Shown here in pieces: positions 1 through 5,724 of a DNA stretch of 5,943 nucleotides. Source of the stretch: Candidatus Aerophobota bacterium (lineage in GTDB: Bacteria > Aerophobota > Aerophobia > Aerophobales > B3-G15). The DNA is taken from positions 1-5,943 of the forward strand of contig JAGGTG010000207.1 in NCBI GenBank assembly GCA_021163905.1, given 5' to 3'. The position numbers and the translations under genes are program-made. The notes under the pieces are model-generated. The model had not been told where the DNA came from. It did not search any database and was given only the letters and a program-made list of their open reading frames with translations. The stretch's first letter is position 1, and each line of letters opens with the position of its first letter.

Positions 1-570
1 ATTATAATGAAAAGAAGAACTATTAGAAAGTTTAAGCAGGAAAAAATTTCCCATGATCTTCTGAAAAAGTTTGTAAATGCAGGGAGAGTTGCTCCTTCTG
101 CGGCGAATCTTCAGCCCCTAAGGTATATAATTATCAATAAAGAGGAGCTTCTTCCAAAATTATTTTCCCTGATTAAATTTGCAGGGTATATTGATTGGAA
201 TCCTTCCAGAGAGGAAATGCCAAGAGCCTATATAGTCATTATCTCCGAAGGTGAGGATGAGAACACCAGATACGATGTTGGACTTGCTGCAGAAAACATA
301 ATTTTAACTGCTCTCGAGGAAGGAGTGGGTAGCTGTTGTATAAGGGCATTTGAAGAAGACAAGGTAAGAAAGCTTTTTAATCTGTCTCTTATACCCCACA
401 ACTATACTGTGCAGATGATAATAGCTATGGGATATCCAGCGGAAGATCCTGTGTATGAGGAGTTAAAAGATAAAAATGGTTCTATAAAATACTGGAAAGA
501 TTCCAATGGAGTATTACATGTTCCAAAAAGACGGTTAGAGGATATTATCTATAAAGATAAATACAAATAG
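1..570 (+). CDS. Nitroreductase-family FMN oxidoreductase, 5' end outside the window
   Basis: This is probably a cytosolic FMN-dependent NAD(P)H oxidoreductase of the nitroreductase fold; the physiological substrate cannot be read from the sequence. Numbering from the ATG at base 7, visible family marks are the N-terminal KRRTIRKF phosphate-binding cluster, APSAANLQP (about residues 29-37), a GLAAENIILTALEEG helix followed by VGSCCI (about 92-112), and AMGYPAEDP near residue 140. The frame is open to base 1 (ATT ATA before the ATG). Family members usually carry about 8-10 residues before the RR(S/T)IR motif, as in xELIxxRRSIRxF, so the true start is probably just upstream and the gene is 5'-partial here. 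If the ATG at 7 is real, the protein has 187 residues. It ends with TAG at 568-570, 14 nt from the convergent M23 gene. The family call is firm; the start and substrate are not. Confidence 0.88.
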   Translation: MIMKRRTIRKFKQEKISHDLLKKFVNAGRVAPSAANLQPLRYIIINKEELLPKLFSLIKFAGYIDWNPSREEMPRAYIVIISEGEDENTRYDVGLAAENIILTALEEGVGSCCIRAFEEDKVRKLFNLSLIPHNYTVQMIIAMGYPAEDPVYEELKDKNGSIKYWKDSNGVLHVPKRRLEDIIYKDKYK

Positions 571-584
571 AAAATAAAATTTTC
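570..584. repeat. Short AT-rich inverted repeat between convergent genes
   Basis: GAAAAT (570-575) and ATTTTC (579-584) form a perfect 6-bp inverted repeat with a 3-nt loop, filling the whole 14-nt space between the two convergent stop codons. It has A/T runs on both strands, but the stem is nearly all A-T pairs and would be weak. It may aid bidirectional termination, or it may be chance in AT-rich sequence. Confidence 0.25.
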
Positions 585-1895
585 TTACCTTTCATTACGG
601 CTAAGAGAGTAGGCAATTTTTCCTTGAAGGGAAGAGATATACTCATTTTTTACTTTCTTAAATTGAGAGATATATTTAGGATTAACAGAGGAGGCAGAGG
701 GCATTTTCATTTTCAAAAAGTTCAGTCGTCTGCCATTTTTACTTATAGCAAAATATAAGTGGGGACCTGTAGATAAACCACTGGATCCCACATAGGCAAT
801 TACCTGTCCCTGATGAACTCGTACACCTTTTCTTATTCCTCTTGCATATCGATAAAGATGAGCATAAACACTTTCATATCCGTTAAGGTGTCTGATTTTT
901 ATATACCTTCCACAGTCATGAGAGTAGCTAACAACAGTTACCAGTCCATCTGCTATTGCTATAACTGGAGTTCCTATAGGAGCAGCATAGTCAATTCCTA
1001 AATGAGGGCGCCATATTCGCAAAATTGGATGAAGACGACGATAAGAAAAAGGAGAACTAATGTACTTATAGTATTTTAAAGGTGCCCGCAGGAATGCCTT
1101 TCTTAAAGATTTTCCCTCAGGTGTGTAATAATCAGCATGCCCACTGGCATCCTTAAAAAAAATAGCTGTATGCTTTCCGGTAAGTTTCCCATCGTATTGA
1201 GCGGCTAATATTCTCACCGGACGGGAAAAACCATTTTGTTCTTCTTTTTCCACAAGTAATTTAAAGGTATCACCCCTGCGAGGTTCAGTGTTGAAATCAA
1301 TTTGCCATGCGAAAATTCTGGCAAGACTTACAGCTAGCTCAGGTGACTGTTTAGTTTTTAACATAGCATTGTAAAGAGAATCCTCAATTTTTCCCTCTAC
1401 CTTTACAATTTTTAAAGTAGGCTTTTCCCTATACACCTTTAGTTTACCGTTTTTAGAAGAGGACACAATGTAGGTATCTATTGGGTTAGGATTATAGATA
1501 AACTTAACAAACCCGCCCTTTGCATCATGGATTAAGCAATACTTGCTCCCAGAAGGAAGAGAGGTCATATTAATTACTGAGCTTAGAGCTTTCTTCAGTT
1601 TATAAATCTCCTCTGGAGAAATCCCCTTTTTTCGGAGGGAGGAATAAAGAGAATCCCCCCGCCTGAGGACTCCCTTTATAACTATCATCTTTTCAACAGA
1701 GGTATTAGAAGATTCTGTTTGTCCTTTTACCTTCACCTTCTCTGGTAGTACCTTTATTGACGTACCCTCGTTATGAGTTTTTACCGATACTGAATTTTTG
1801 ATGGATGAAATATTTAAACCAACAATTAAATAACCAGAGATTACTCCGACCAACACGATAATTGAAATTTTTAAGAAATTTTTTCTCTTTTCCAT
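585..1895 (-). CDS. Membrane-anchored M23 metallopeptidase, MepM-like
   Basis: This is a predicted envelope murein endopeptidase that would cut peptide cross-links of peptidoglycan. In the 436-residue form, residues 1-7 are basic (MEKRKNF) and about 8-30 form one hydrophobic segment acting as signal anchor or uncleaved signal. About 65-140 resemble the LysM/OapA-like N-terminal domain of this family (GVLRRGDSLYSSLRKKG). A middle region follows (FAWQIDFNTEPRRGDTFKLLVE), then the M23 (LytM) domain at about 270-400. Metal and catalytic motifs are HLGID (His298, Asp302), YAHL (His346) and GPHLYF (His379). The residue two after His379, normally a His zinc ligand, is Tyr381. The start at 1895 is preferred over the in-frame codon at 1970: it has GGAG 10 nt upstream and leads directly into the anchor, whereas the longer form would run through the predicted promoter. 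Length is close to E. coli MepM (about 440). It appears to have its own promoter. Confidence 0.87.
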   Translation of the reverse strand: MEKRKNFLKISIIVLVGVISGYLIVGLNISSIKNSVSVKTHNEGTSIKVLPEKVKVKGQTESSNTSVEKMIVIKGVLRRGDSLYSSLRKKGISPEEIYKLKKALSSVINMTSLPSGSKYCLIHDAKGGFVKFIYNPNPIDTYIVSSSKNGKLKVYREKPTLKIVKVEGKIEDSLYNAMLKTKQSPELAVSLARIFAWQIDFNTEPRRGDTFKLLVEKEEQNGFSRPVRILAAQYDGKLTGKHTAIFFKDASGHADYYTPEGKSLRKAFLRAPLKYYKYISSPFSYRRLHPILRIWRPHLGIDYAAPIGTPVIAIADGLVTVVSYSHDCGRYIKIRHLNGYESVYAHLYRYARGIRKGVRVHQGQVIAYVGSSGLSTGPHLYFAISKNGRRLNFLKMKMPSASSVNPKYISQFKKVKNEYISSLQGKIAYSLSRNER

Positions 1896-1903
1896 TATAC
1901 AGT

Positions 1904-1910
1904 ATCTCCA
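1904..1910 (-). promoter_or_regulatory. Ribosome binding site fixing the M23 start
   Basis: On the minus strand TGGAGAT lies just upstream of the ATG at 1895, with the GGAG core 10 nt away. The spacing is slightly long but the match is good. It supports starting translation at MEKRKNF rather than 25 codons earlier. Confidence 0.55.
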
Positions 1911-1938
1911 GAATTTAATTTGATAGGCTAAACTTGCT

Positions 1939-1960
1939 GCTCTTAAGAGGCTCTTTTGAG
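1939..1960. repeat. Tandem 11-bp near-palindromic direct repeat, possible operator
   Basis: On the plus strand GCTCTTAAGAG (1939-1949) is followed immediately by GCTCTTTTGAG (1950-1960), identical at 9 of 11 positions. The first copy contains the perfect palindrome CTCTTAAGAG; the second contains CTC-TTTT-GAG. The pair lies directly downstream of the predicted -10 element (1961-1966) and so covers the expected transcription start of the M23 gene. That placement suits a repressor site or a small 5'-UTR structure. The repeat is seen directly; the role is inference. Confidence 0.35.
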
Positions 1961-1989
1961 AAAGTATCAAAATTTATCAGGTTTGTCAA
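1961..1989 (-). promoter_or_regulatory. Predicted sigma-70-type promoter for the M23 gene
   Basis: On the minus strand a perfect TTGACA -35 box (1984-1989) is followed by a 17-nt spacer and TACTTT (1961-1966). The latter is preceded by TGA, giving an extended -10 (TGnTAnnnT). Transcription would start near 1954, leaving a 5' UTR of about 58 nt before the ATG at 1895. The -35 also sits in a small palindrome, TTTGT-CA-ACAAA (1982-1993). An alternative -10, GATACT (1963-1968), would have a 15-nt spacer. The site lies in the only sizeable non-coding gap of the window. Confidence 0.5.
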
Positions 1990-2062
1990 CAAATATCCTT
2001 CCGGTCTCGAAAAAAATCCTGGAACAAAGATAAAACTTATAAGCCCAATCAGAAAATGGAGA

Positions 2063-3997
2063 TTAATAAACTATCTTTACCACCATAATGGTAAGATCAT
2101 CAAATTGCGGCTGATTTCTGGCAAATTCTTTTACCCTTTCTTCTATCATACTAACCAGTTCAGATGCCTGCAGATAGGAATTATCTTTGAGTATTTTTAT
2201 CAATCTATTCATCCCAAATTGCCTGCCATTCTCATTAATCGCTTCAATCACTCCATCGGTGTAGAAAATAACAATATCTCCTTTTTTAAGAGGAACCTCT
2301 TCCTCATGAAATTTAACCTCATCGAGAACACCCAAAACAATACCTTTTGTCTTAAGCACCTCACAGTTGTTAGTAGCAGAATGGAAAAGGAGTGGTGGAT
2401 TATGGCCTGCATTGGAGAATCTCAAAATATTATTGGAAGTATCCAGGATAGCATAAATAGCACTTACAAATATTCCTTCTTTTGCATCGTTGGCAATTAA
2501 TCTATTGGTTCTCTCCAGAACAATATTTGTCTTCAGGTTACCTATAGCCTGAGCACGAAGAAAACTCCGAGAAAGTGCCATAAATAAAGCTGCTGGCAGT
2601 CCTTTCCCGGCTACATCACCTATTATCAAACCAACCTTATTCTCAGTAACATCAATGAAATCATAAAAATCACCTCCAACCTCCCTCGCCGGTTGACTTA
2701 TCGCTGCAATCTGATAGCCCTTAATTTGAGGAGGTCTATCGGGAAGAAGACTTGTCTGGAGTTTATGGGCTATCTCGAGTTCTCTTTTCATTCGCTCTTT
2801 TTCAGTAGCCTCCTGATAGAGCTTGGCATTTTCAATGGCTATTGCTGCATGAACAGCAAAAGAAACAAGTAAGTGTTGATCATCACTTGTAAAATTAACA
2901 TACTTTCTTTTATTACAGACCTGAATAACTCCAATAACTTTATCTTTTATTAAAAGTGGAACGCAAAGAATGGATTTTACCTTAAAATTAAAATCCTTAT
3001 AGACAGGATTTGTCAATAGCTCTTGAGGATCAACATTACTGGTAAGAAGTGGCTTTTTATTTTTAGCTACCCAACCGGCAATACTTTTTTCTTTTTCTAA
3101 CCACACTTTTTCTTTCTTTATAATTTTGATATTGCTCTTTGATGGCAAATTATCTAAAAAGACATCATTATTCTCAGAGATTGCCATTGAACCAAGGAAT
3201 AAGCGGCCACTTTTATCATCCTTCAGAAAAAGAAAACCTATCTGGGCCTCAAGCACATCTACGGTTGTACTTATACAAAGATCAAGTACAGCTTTAATAT
3301 CAAGGGTAGAACTTACCCTCACCCCCAGGCGGTATAATCTCTCCATTTCATAAATCTTTCGCTCCAGTTCAGCGTAATATTTATCTCTCTCAAAACCTGT
3401 CCTTTTTTCCCTTATCAGGTTGGTTATAATCAGGGCAAAGATACCAACCCCTATTCCATTGGAGGTGATCATAGGAAGGCTGGTCTCTTTAACCAGCCTT
3501 AAAGCTTCAGAGAAGGGCTTACTTATCAAAAGGACAAGAAGCATATGAAAAGATTCCATAAAAACAGCAAAAAGAATCGCCCAATAAATCCCGATAAACT
3601 CCCCTTTTCTAAGTTTATAGATAATACCACCTAAAATACCTGAAATTATAGTAGCAAGACTGCAGGGTATAAAGGTAAATCCACCTAAAAAATAGCGATG
3701 TATCCCACCAATTAAGCCAGCTCCCAGTCCAATAATGGGCCCTCCAACAAGGCCAGCAACCATCGGACCAAGATCCCTGGTGTTAGCAATAGCTTCAAAT
3801 ATCTCCACTCCACTGTAAGTGCCATATATGGAAAATCCACCAAAAACTAAAATTAATATCAGGCGATCCCAGAAGGTAGGTCGTTTAGAAATCAGGTTAT
3901 TAAAACACTTTGTTCGGGTTATCAGATAGGCAGCAACGATTATTACACATATTTTCTCAAACAGCGATAACGAGAGCTTACCAATTAAACCTCCCAT
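2063..3997 (-). CDS. Membrane 5TMR_LYT-GAF-SpoIIE (RsbU-like) protein phosphatase
   Basis: This is a predicted PP2C-type serine phosphatase that would dephosphorylate the STAS protein encoded two genes upstream. In the 644-residue form, about 6-197 is a multi-pass LytS-type sensor with NTRDLGP (72-78), a glycine-rich stretch and GGIHRYFLGG (97-106). A coiled linker with LERKIYEMERLYRLG follows, then a GAF domain (about 225-393), a second linker KRELEIAHKLQTSLLP, and the SpoIIE domain (about 425-644). Metal-binding acidic residues are present in GGDFYDF (Asp443), GDVAGKG (Asp461), YTDG (Asp581) and FDDLT (633-634), so the phosphatase looks intact. The ATG at 3997 is preferred to the GTG at 4003, because the GTG lies inside the Shine-Dalgarno sequence. 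The gene follows the kinase gene by 35 nt. LytS sensors usually sit on histidine kinases; here the output is a phosphatase. The signal sensed is not known. Confidence 0.92.
   Translation of the reverse strand: MGGLIGKLSLSLFEKICVIIVAAYLITRTKCFNNLISKRPTFWDRLILILVFGGFSIYGTYSGVEIFEAIANTRDLGPMVAGLVGGPIIGLGAGLIGGIHRYFLGGFTFIPCSLATIISGILGGIIYKLRKGEFIGIYWAILFAVFMESFHMLLVLLISKPFSEALRLVKETSLPMITSNGIGVGIFALIITNLIREKRTGFERDKYYAELERKIYEMERLYRLGVRVSSTLDIKAVLDLCISTTVDVLEAQIGFLFLKDDKSGRLFLGSMAISENNDVFLDNLPSKSNIKIIKKEKVWLEKEKSIAGWVAKNKKPLLTSNVDPQELLTNPVYKDFNFKVKSILCVPLLIKDKVIGVIQVCNKRKYVNFTSDDQHLLVSFAVHAAIAIENAKLYQEATEKERMKRELEIAHKLQTSLLPDRPPQIKGYQIAAISQPAREVGGDFYDFIDVTENKVGLIIGDVAGKGLPAALFMALSRSFLRAQAIGNLKTNIVLERTNRLIANDAKEGIFVSAIYAILDTSNNILRFSNAGHNPPLLFHSATNNCEVLKTKGIVLGVLDEVKFHEEEVPLKKGDIVIFYTDGVIEAINENGRQFGMNRLIKILKDNSYLQASELVSMIEERVKEFARNQPQFDDLTIMVVKIVY
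3476..3500. repeat. Perfect 9-bp inverted repeat inside the phosphatase gene
   Basis: AAGGCTGGT (3476-3484) and ACCAGCCTT (3492-3500) are exact reverse complements separated by CTCTTTA. The hairpin lies in the part of the phosphatase gene coding for the last membrane segments of the sensor. No T-run follows on either strand, so it does not look like a terminator. It may be chance, or an mRNA structure affecting translation or decay. Confidence 0.35.
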
Positions 3998-3999
3998 TT

Positions 4000-4009
4000 T
4001 CACCTTCTT
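4000..4009 (-). promoter_or_regulatory. Strong Shine-Dalgarno deciding the phosphatase start
   Basis: On the minus strand AAGAAGGTGA matches AAGGAGGTGA at 9 of 10 positions. Its GAAGG core is 5 nt from the ATG at 3997, the ideal distance. The competing in-frame GTG (4001-4003) is part of this element and cannot use it. Confidence 0.6.
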
Positions 4010-4032
4010 TAAGCTAAGATTATTCCCGGAAA

Positions 4033-4464
4033 TTAATTAAAAATACCCCTGCTTTTTTTCTTAATCAGGGTTAGCAAATTACATTTTCCCTTACGTTCAT
4101 ATTCAACTCCATCAACAAAATTCCGCATTAAGAAAATCCCCAATCCTCCCACTTTTCTTTCCTTCAGAGAAGTATTAAACTCAGCTTTTGCAAATTGTAG
4201 GGGGTTAAAAGGAATACCCTCATCCTTTATCTTGATAATTAACCTGTCCTTATCTATACGAGAGTATATAGTTACCCTACCGGTGGATTCCGGATAGGCA
4301 TATTTTGTTATATTAACATAGGCCTCCTCTACAGCCAGGAGAATATCTTTTTCACTCTGAGAAGATAAGCCTACTTTTTTGGACCATTGATGGACAAATC
4401 TATTTACCTTATCCAGATTTTCCAGGGAGGCTTTTAAAGTAATGGATGAGGGTATTTTCTCCAT
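4033..4464 (-). CDS. RsbW/SpoIIAB-like anti-sigma factor / serine kinase
   Basis: This is a 143-residue GHKL-fold ATPase of the HATPase_c_2 type, predicted to phosphorylate the neighbouring STAS protein and, in its free state, to bind an output partner (a sigma factor in the Bacillus paradigms). All ATP-site boxes are visible: the N-box EEAYVNITKYAY with Glu47 as likely general base and Asn51 for Mg2+; the G1 box DEGIPFNP (Asp81, Gly83); and the G2 box VGGLGIFLM (105-113) next to the ATP lid. Length is typical of stand-alone RsbW proteins. It has no membrane segment and should be cytosolic. The SD AAGGAG is only 3 nt from the ATG, which may lower initiation relative to its neighbours. It lies 44 nt after the STAS gene and 35 nt before the phosphatase, the usual order of a partner-switching operon. 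No sigma gene is visible, so whether its target is a sigma factor is open. Confidence 0.9.
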   Translation of the reverse strand: MEKIPSSITLKASLENLDKVNRFVHQWSKKVGLSSQSEKDILLAVEEAYVNITKYAYPESTGRVTIYSRIDKDRLIIKIKDEGIPFNPLQFAKAEFNTSLKERKVGGLGIFLMRNFVDGVEYERKGKCNLLTLIKKKSRGIFN

Positions 4465-4508
4465 TTTCTCCTTTTAGATTCCCTGTTTTACTCCTGCTAT
4501 ATAAAAAA

Positions 4509-4841
4509 CTAAAAGCTATCTATCCCTTCCTGATGAGTGCCGTAAATTTTGAAAATCTGGGTAAGTCCGGCAACATCAAAAACTTCCTTTACATAGGGTT
4601 GAAGACAGCACAGTTTAATCTGACCCTCTTTTTCTTTTAACTTTTTGGCTATCGCCAGAAGAACCCTTAATCCAGCACTACTTATATACTCCACACCACT
4701 CAGGTCTACAAGCAATTTTTGTGCTCCCTGAGATACAGCCAAGTCCAGCTTTTCCTCCACTTCTCCCGCAGAATGAGCATCAAAGCGACCATTTAAGAAA
4801 AAAGTGTAAACCTCCCCCTCCTTTTTTTGATTTATTTGCAT
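4509..4841 (-). CDS. RsbV/SpoIIAA-like STAS anti-sigma factor antagonist
   Basis: This is a 110-residue single STAS-domain protein, cytosolic, expected to act as the phospho-switch of the module: unphosphorylated it would bind the RsbW-like kinase and release that protein's partner. Visible marks are the N-terminal strand pair with FLNGRFDAHSAGEVEEKL (residues 15-32), LLVDLSGVEYISSAGLRVLL (43-62) with the phosphorylatable Ser in ISSAG (Ser55 most likely, Ser54 possible), and a C-terminal region typical of the fold (VKEVFDVAGLTQIFKIY). The ISSAGLR form is common in stand-alone STAS antagonists. Its ATG lies inside the end of the glycosyltransferase gene (10-nt overlap) and is preceded by GGAGGAG at 5 nt, so translation is probably coupled to that gene. 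The kinase gene follows after 44 nt. The family and switch role are well supported; the final output is unknown. Confidence 0.92.
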   Translation of the reverse strand: MQINQKKEGEVYTFFLNGRFDAHSAGEVEEKLDLAVSQGAQKLLVDLSGVEYISSAGLRVLLAIAKKLKEKEGQIKLCCLQPYVKEVFDVAGLTQIFKIYGTHQEGIDSF

Positions 4842-5710
4842 ATAATCTCCTCCAGTTCTTTAATTACATAAGGACACCATTTTTGGTAATTTAGATGATC
4901 CCTCCAGCAGATAAAAGCTTTTTTACCCATTAATAGTAATTTAGATTTATCTGATTTTCTCAGGGAAGCTAATCTATCCTGAACCTCAGATATACTACTG
5001 GAGAAAAAACTAATTTCATCCCAATTTATATACCTCTTAAATGGTCTTGTGTCTATATCGCCAATTAAAAAAGGTACCACACCCAACTGCATAGCCTCAA
5101 AAAATCGATAGGAACTACCACCGTATCCTCTCGGACAAAGAGCAATGTACGATTCCATAATTATCTTTACAAATAACTTTGTCTCTACCATACCACCAAT
5201 ATAGATATCTTCCTGACCTTTAAGCTGATTTACCATCTCCCGCCTTAGTGGATGGCGAACTATTGTACCGTTAAAACAGGCAAGATACTTCTTGGGTGGC
5301 ATAACAGGAGGCTTCTCATGAGGGGAACAAAGTAAGGGTATATCAATGCCCTCTTTGGTATTACGTGAGGAAAAAAACACAACAGTTTTGCCAAGATTAA
5401 CCAAAGGACCAGCAGCATACTGACAGATAGTAAAGGTTTTAGTATCATCAAGAATACATCTTGATACCTCCTGCTGTAACTCTTCCAATCCTGTTAGGGC
5501 AAAATCATGGGATATATGCCAGCGATTCCAGTAAATTGGCAAATAATGCCAATCTGCCTTATCAGGATTTCTGGTAAGAAGTTCTTCGTGTCTTAAAATA
5601 TATTTATGGAAATCCTGCTCTACACCATAATCTTCATTATGAGGTGGATATTGAAGTGGCTGAGATTCTGGCTGAAACTGTTTGTTAACCGGTAAGATAT
5701 ATATTTTCAT
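4832..5710 (-). CDS. Exostosin-family (GT47-like) glycosyltransferase
   Basis: This is a 292-residue predicted glycosyltransferase related to the exostosin domain, probably adding a sugar to a surface polysaccharide or glycan; donor and acceptor are not predictable. The best evidence is the C-terminal nucleotide-sugar-binding region at 187-218: SYIALCPRGYGG, SSYRFFEAMQLGVVPFLIGD, the classic pattern of a glycine-rich loop followed by an R(F)xEAmxxGxVPv segment. Upstream, CFNGTIVRHPLRREM (145-159) matches the strand that opens the C-terminal lobe in this family. There is no signal peptide or membrane segment, so it should act on the cytosolic side. The start at 5710 has GAGG 5 nt upstream. The stop overlaps the STAS start by 10 nt and the upstream reading frame ends 14 nt before it, so it sits in the middle of the operon. 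It is compact compared with eukaryotic exostosins, as is usual for bacterial members. The family is fairly sure; the product is not. Confidence 0.82.
   Translation of the reverse strand: MKIYILPVNKQFQPESQPLQYPPHNEDYGVEQDFHKYILRHEELLTRNPDKADWHYLPIYWNRWHISHDFALTGLEELQQEVSRCILDDTKTFTICQYAAGPLVNLGKTVVFFSSRNTKEGIDIPLLCSPHEKPPVMPPKKYLACFNGTIVRHPLRREMVNQLKGQEDIYIGGMVETKLFVKIIMESYIALCPRGYGGSSYRFFEAMQLGVVPFLIGDIDTRPFKRYINWDEISFFSSSISEVQDRLASLRKSDKSKLLLMGKKAFICWRDHLNYQKWCPYVIKELEEIICK
4847..4853 (-). promoter_or_regulatory. Strong Shine-Dalgarno for the STAS gene inside the glycosyltransferase gene
   Basis: On the minus strand GGAGGAG ends 5 nt before the STAS ATG at 4841. It is made from the Glu-Glu codons of the glycosyltransferase C-terminus (LEEIICK). 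Together with the 10-nt overlap it supports translational coupling and high initiation of the switch protein. Confidence 0.65.
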
Positions 5711-5724
5711 CTTTTCCTCTTCCC

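Noticed and set aside
1896..1970. 25-codon N-terminal extension of the M23 protein starting at 1970
   Set aside because: It would begin within the predicted promoter, has no SD of its own, and puts a polar stretch before a normal signal anchor; the ATG at 1895 has a good SD.
2072..2098. Hairpin near the 3' end of the phosphatase gene (TTACCA / TGGTAA with a possible bulged extension)
   Set aside because: It lies within the last codons, has few G-C pairs, and is not followed by a T-run on the minus strand, so it is not a convincing intrinsic terminator.
1934..2500. Plus-strand open frame of 188 codons overlapping the end of the phosphatase gene
   Set aside because: It lies antisense to the catalytic SpoIIE domain coding sequence and across the M23 promoter region, has no recognisable domain, and is best explained as a shadow frame.
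3126..3353. Plus-strand open frame of 75 codons within the phosphatase gene
   Set aside because: Antisense to the GAF-domain coding sequence, no SD and no family features; a shadow frame.
4446..4640. Plus-strand open frame of 64 codons crossing the kinase-STAS gap
   Set aside because: It runs antisense through two well-supported genes and has no recognisable content.
5260..5451. Minus-strand open frame of 63 codons inside the glycosyltransferase gene
   Set aside because: An alternate frame of a well-supported gene; its hydrophobic look arises from the shifted reading of that gene.
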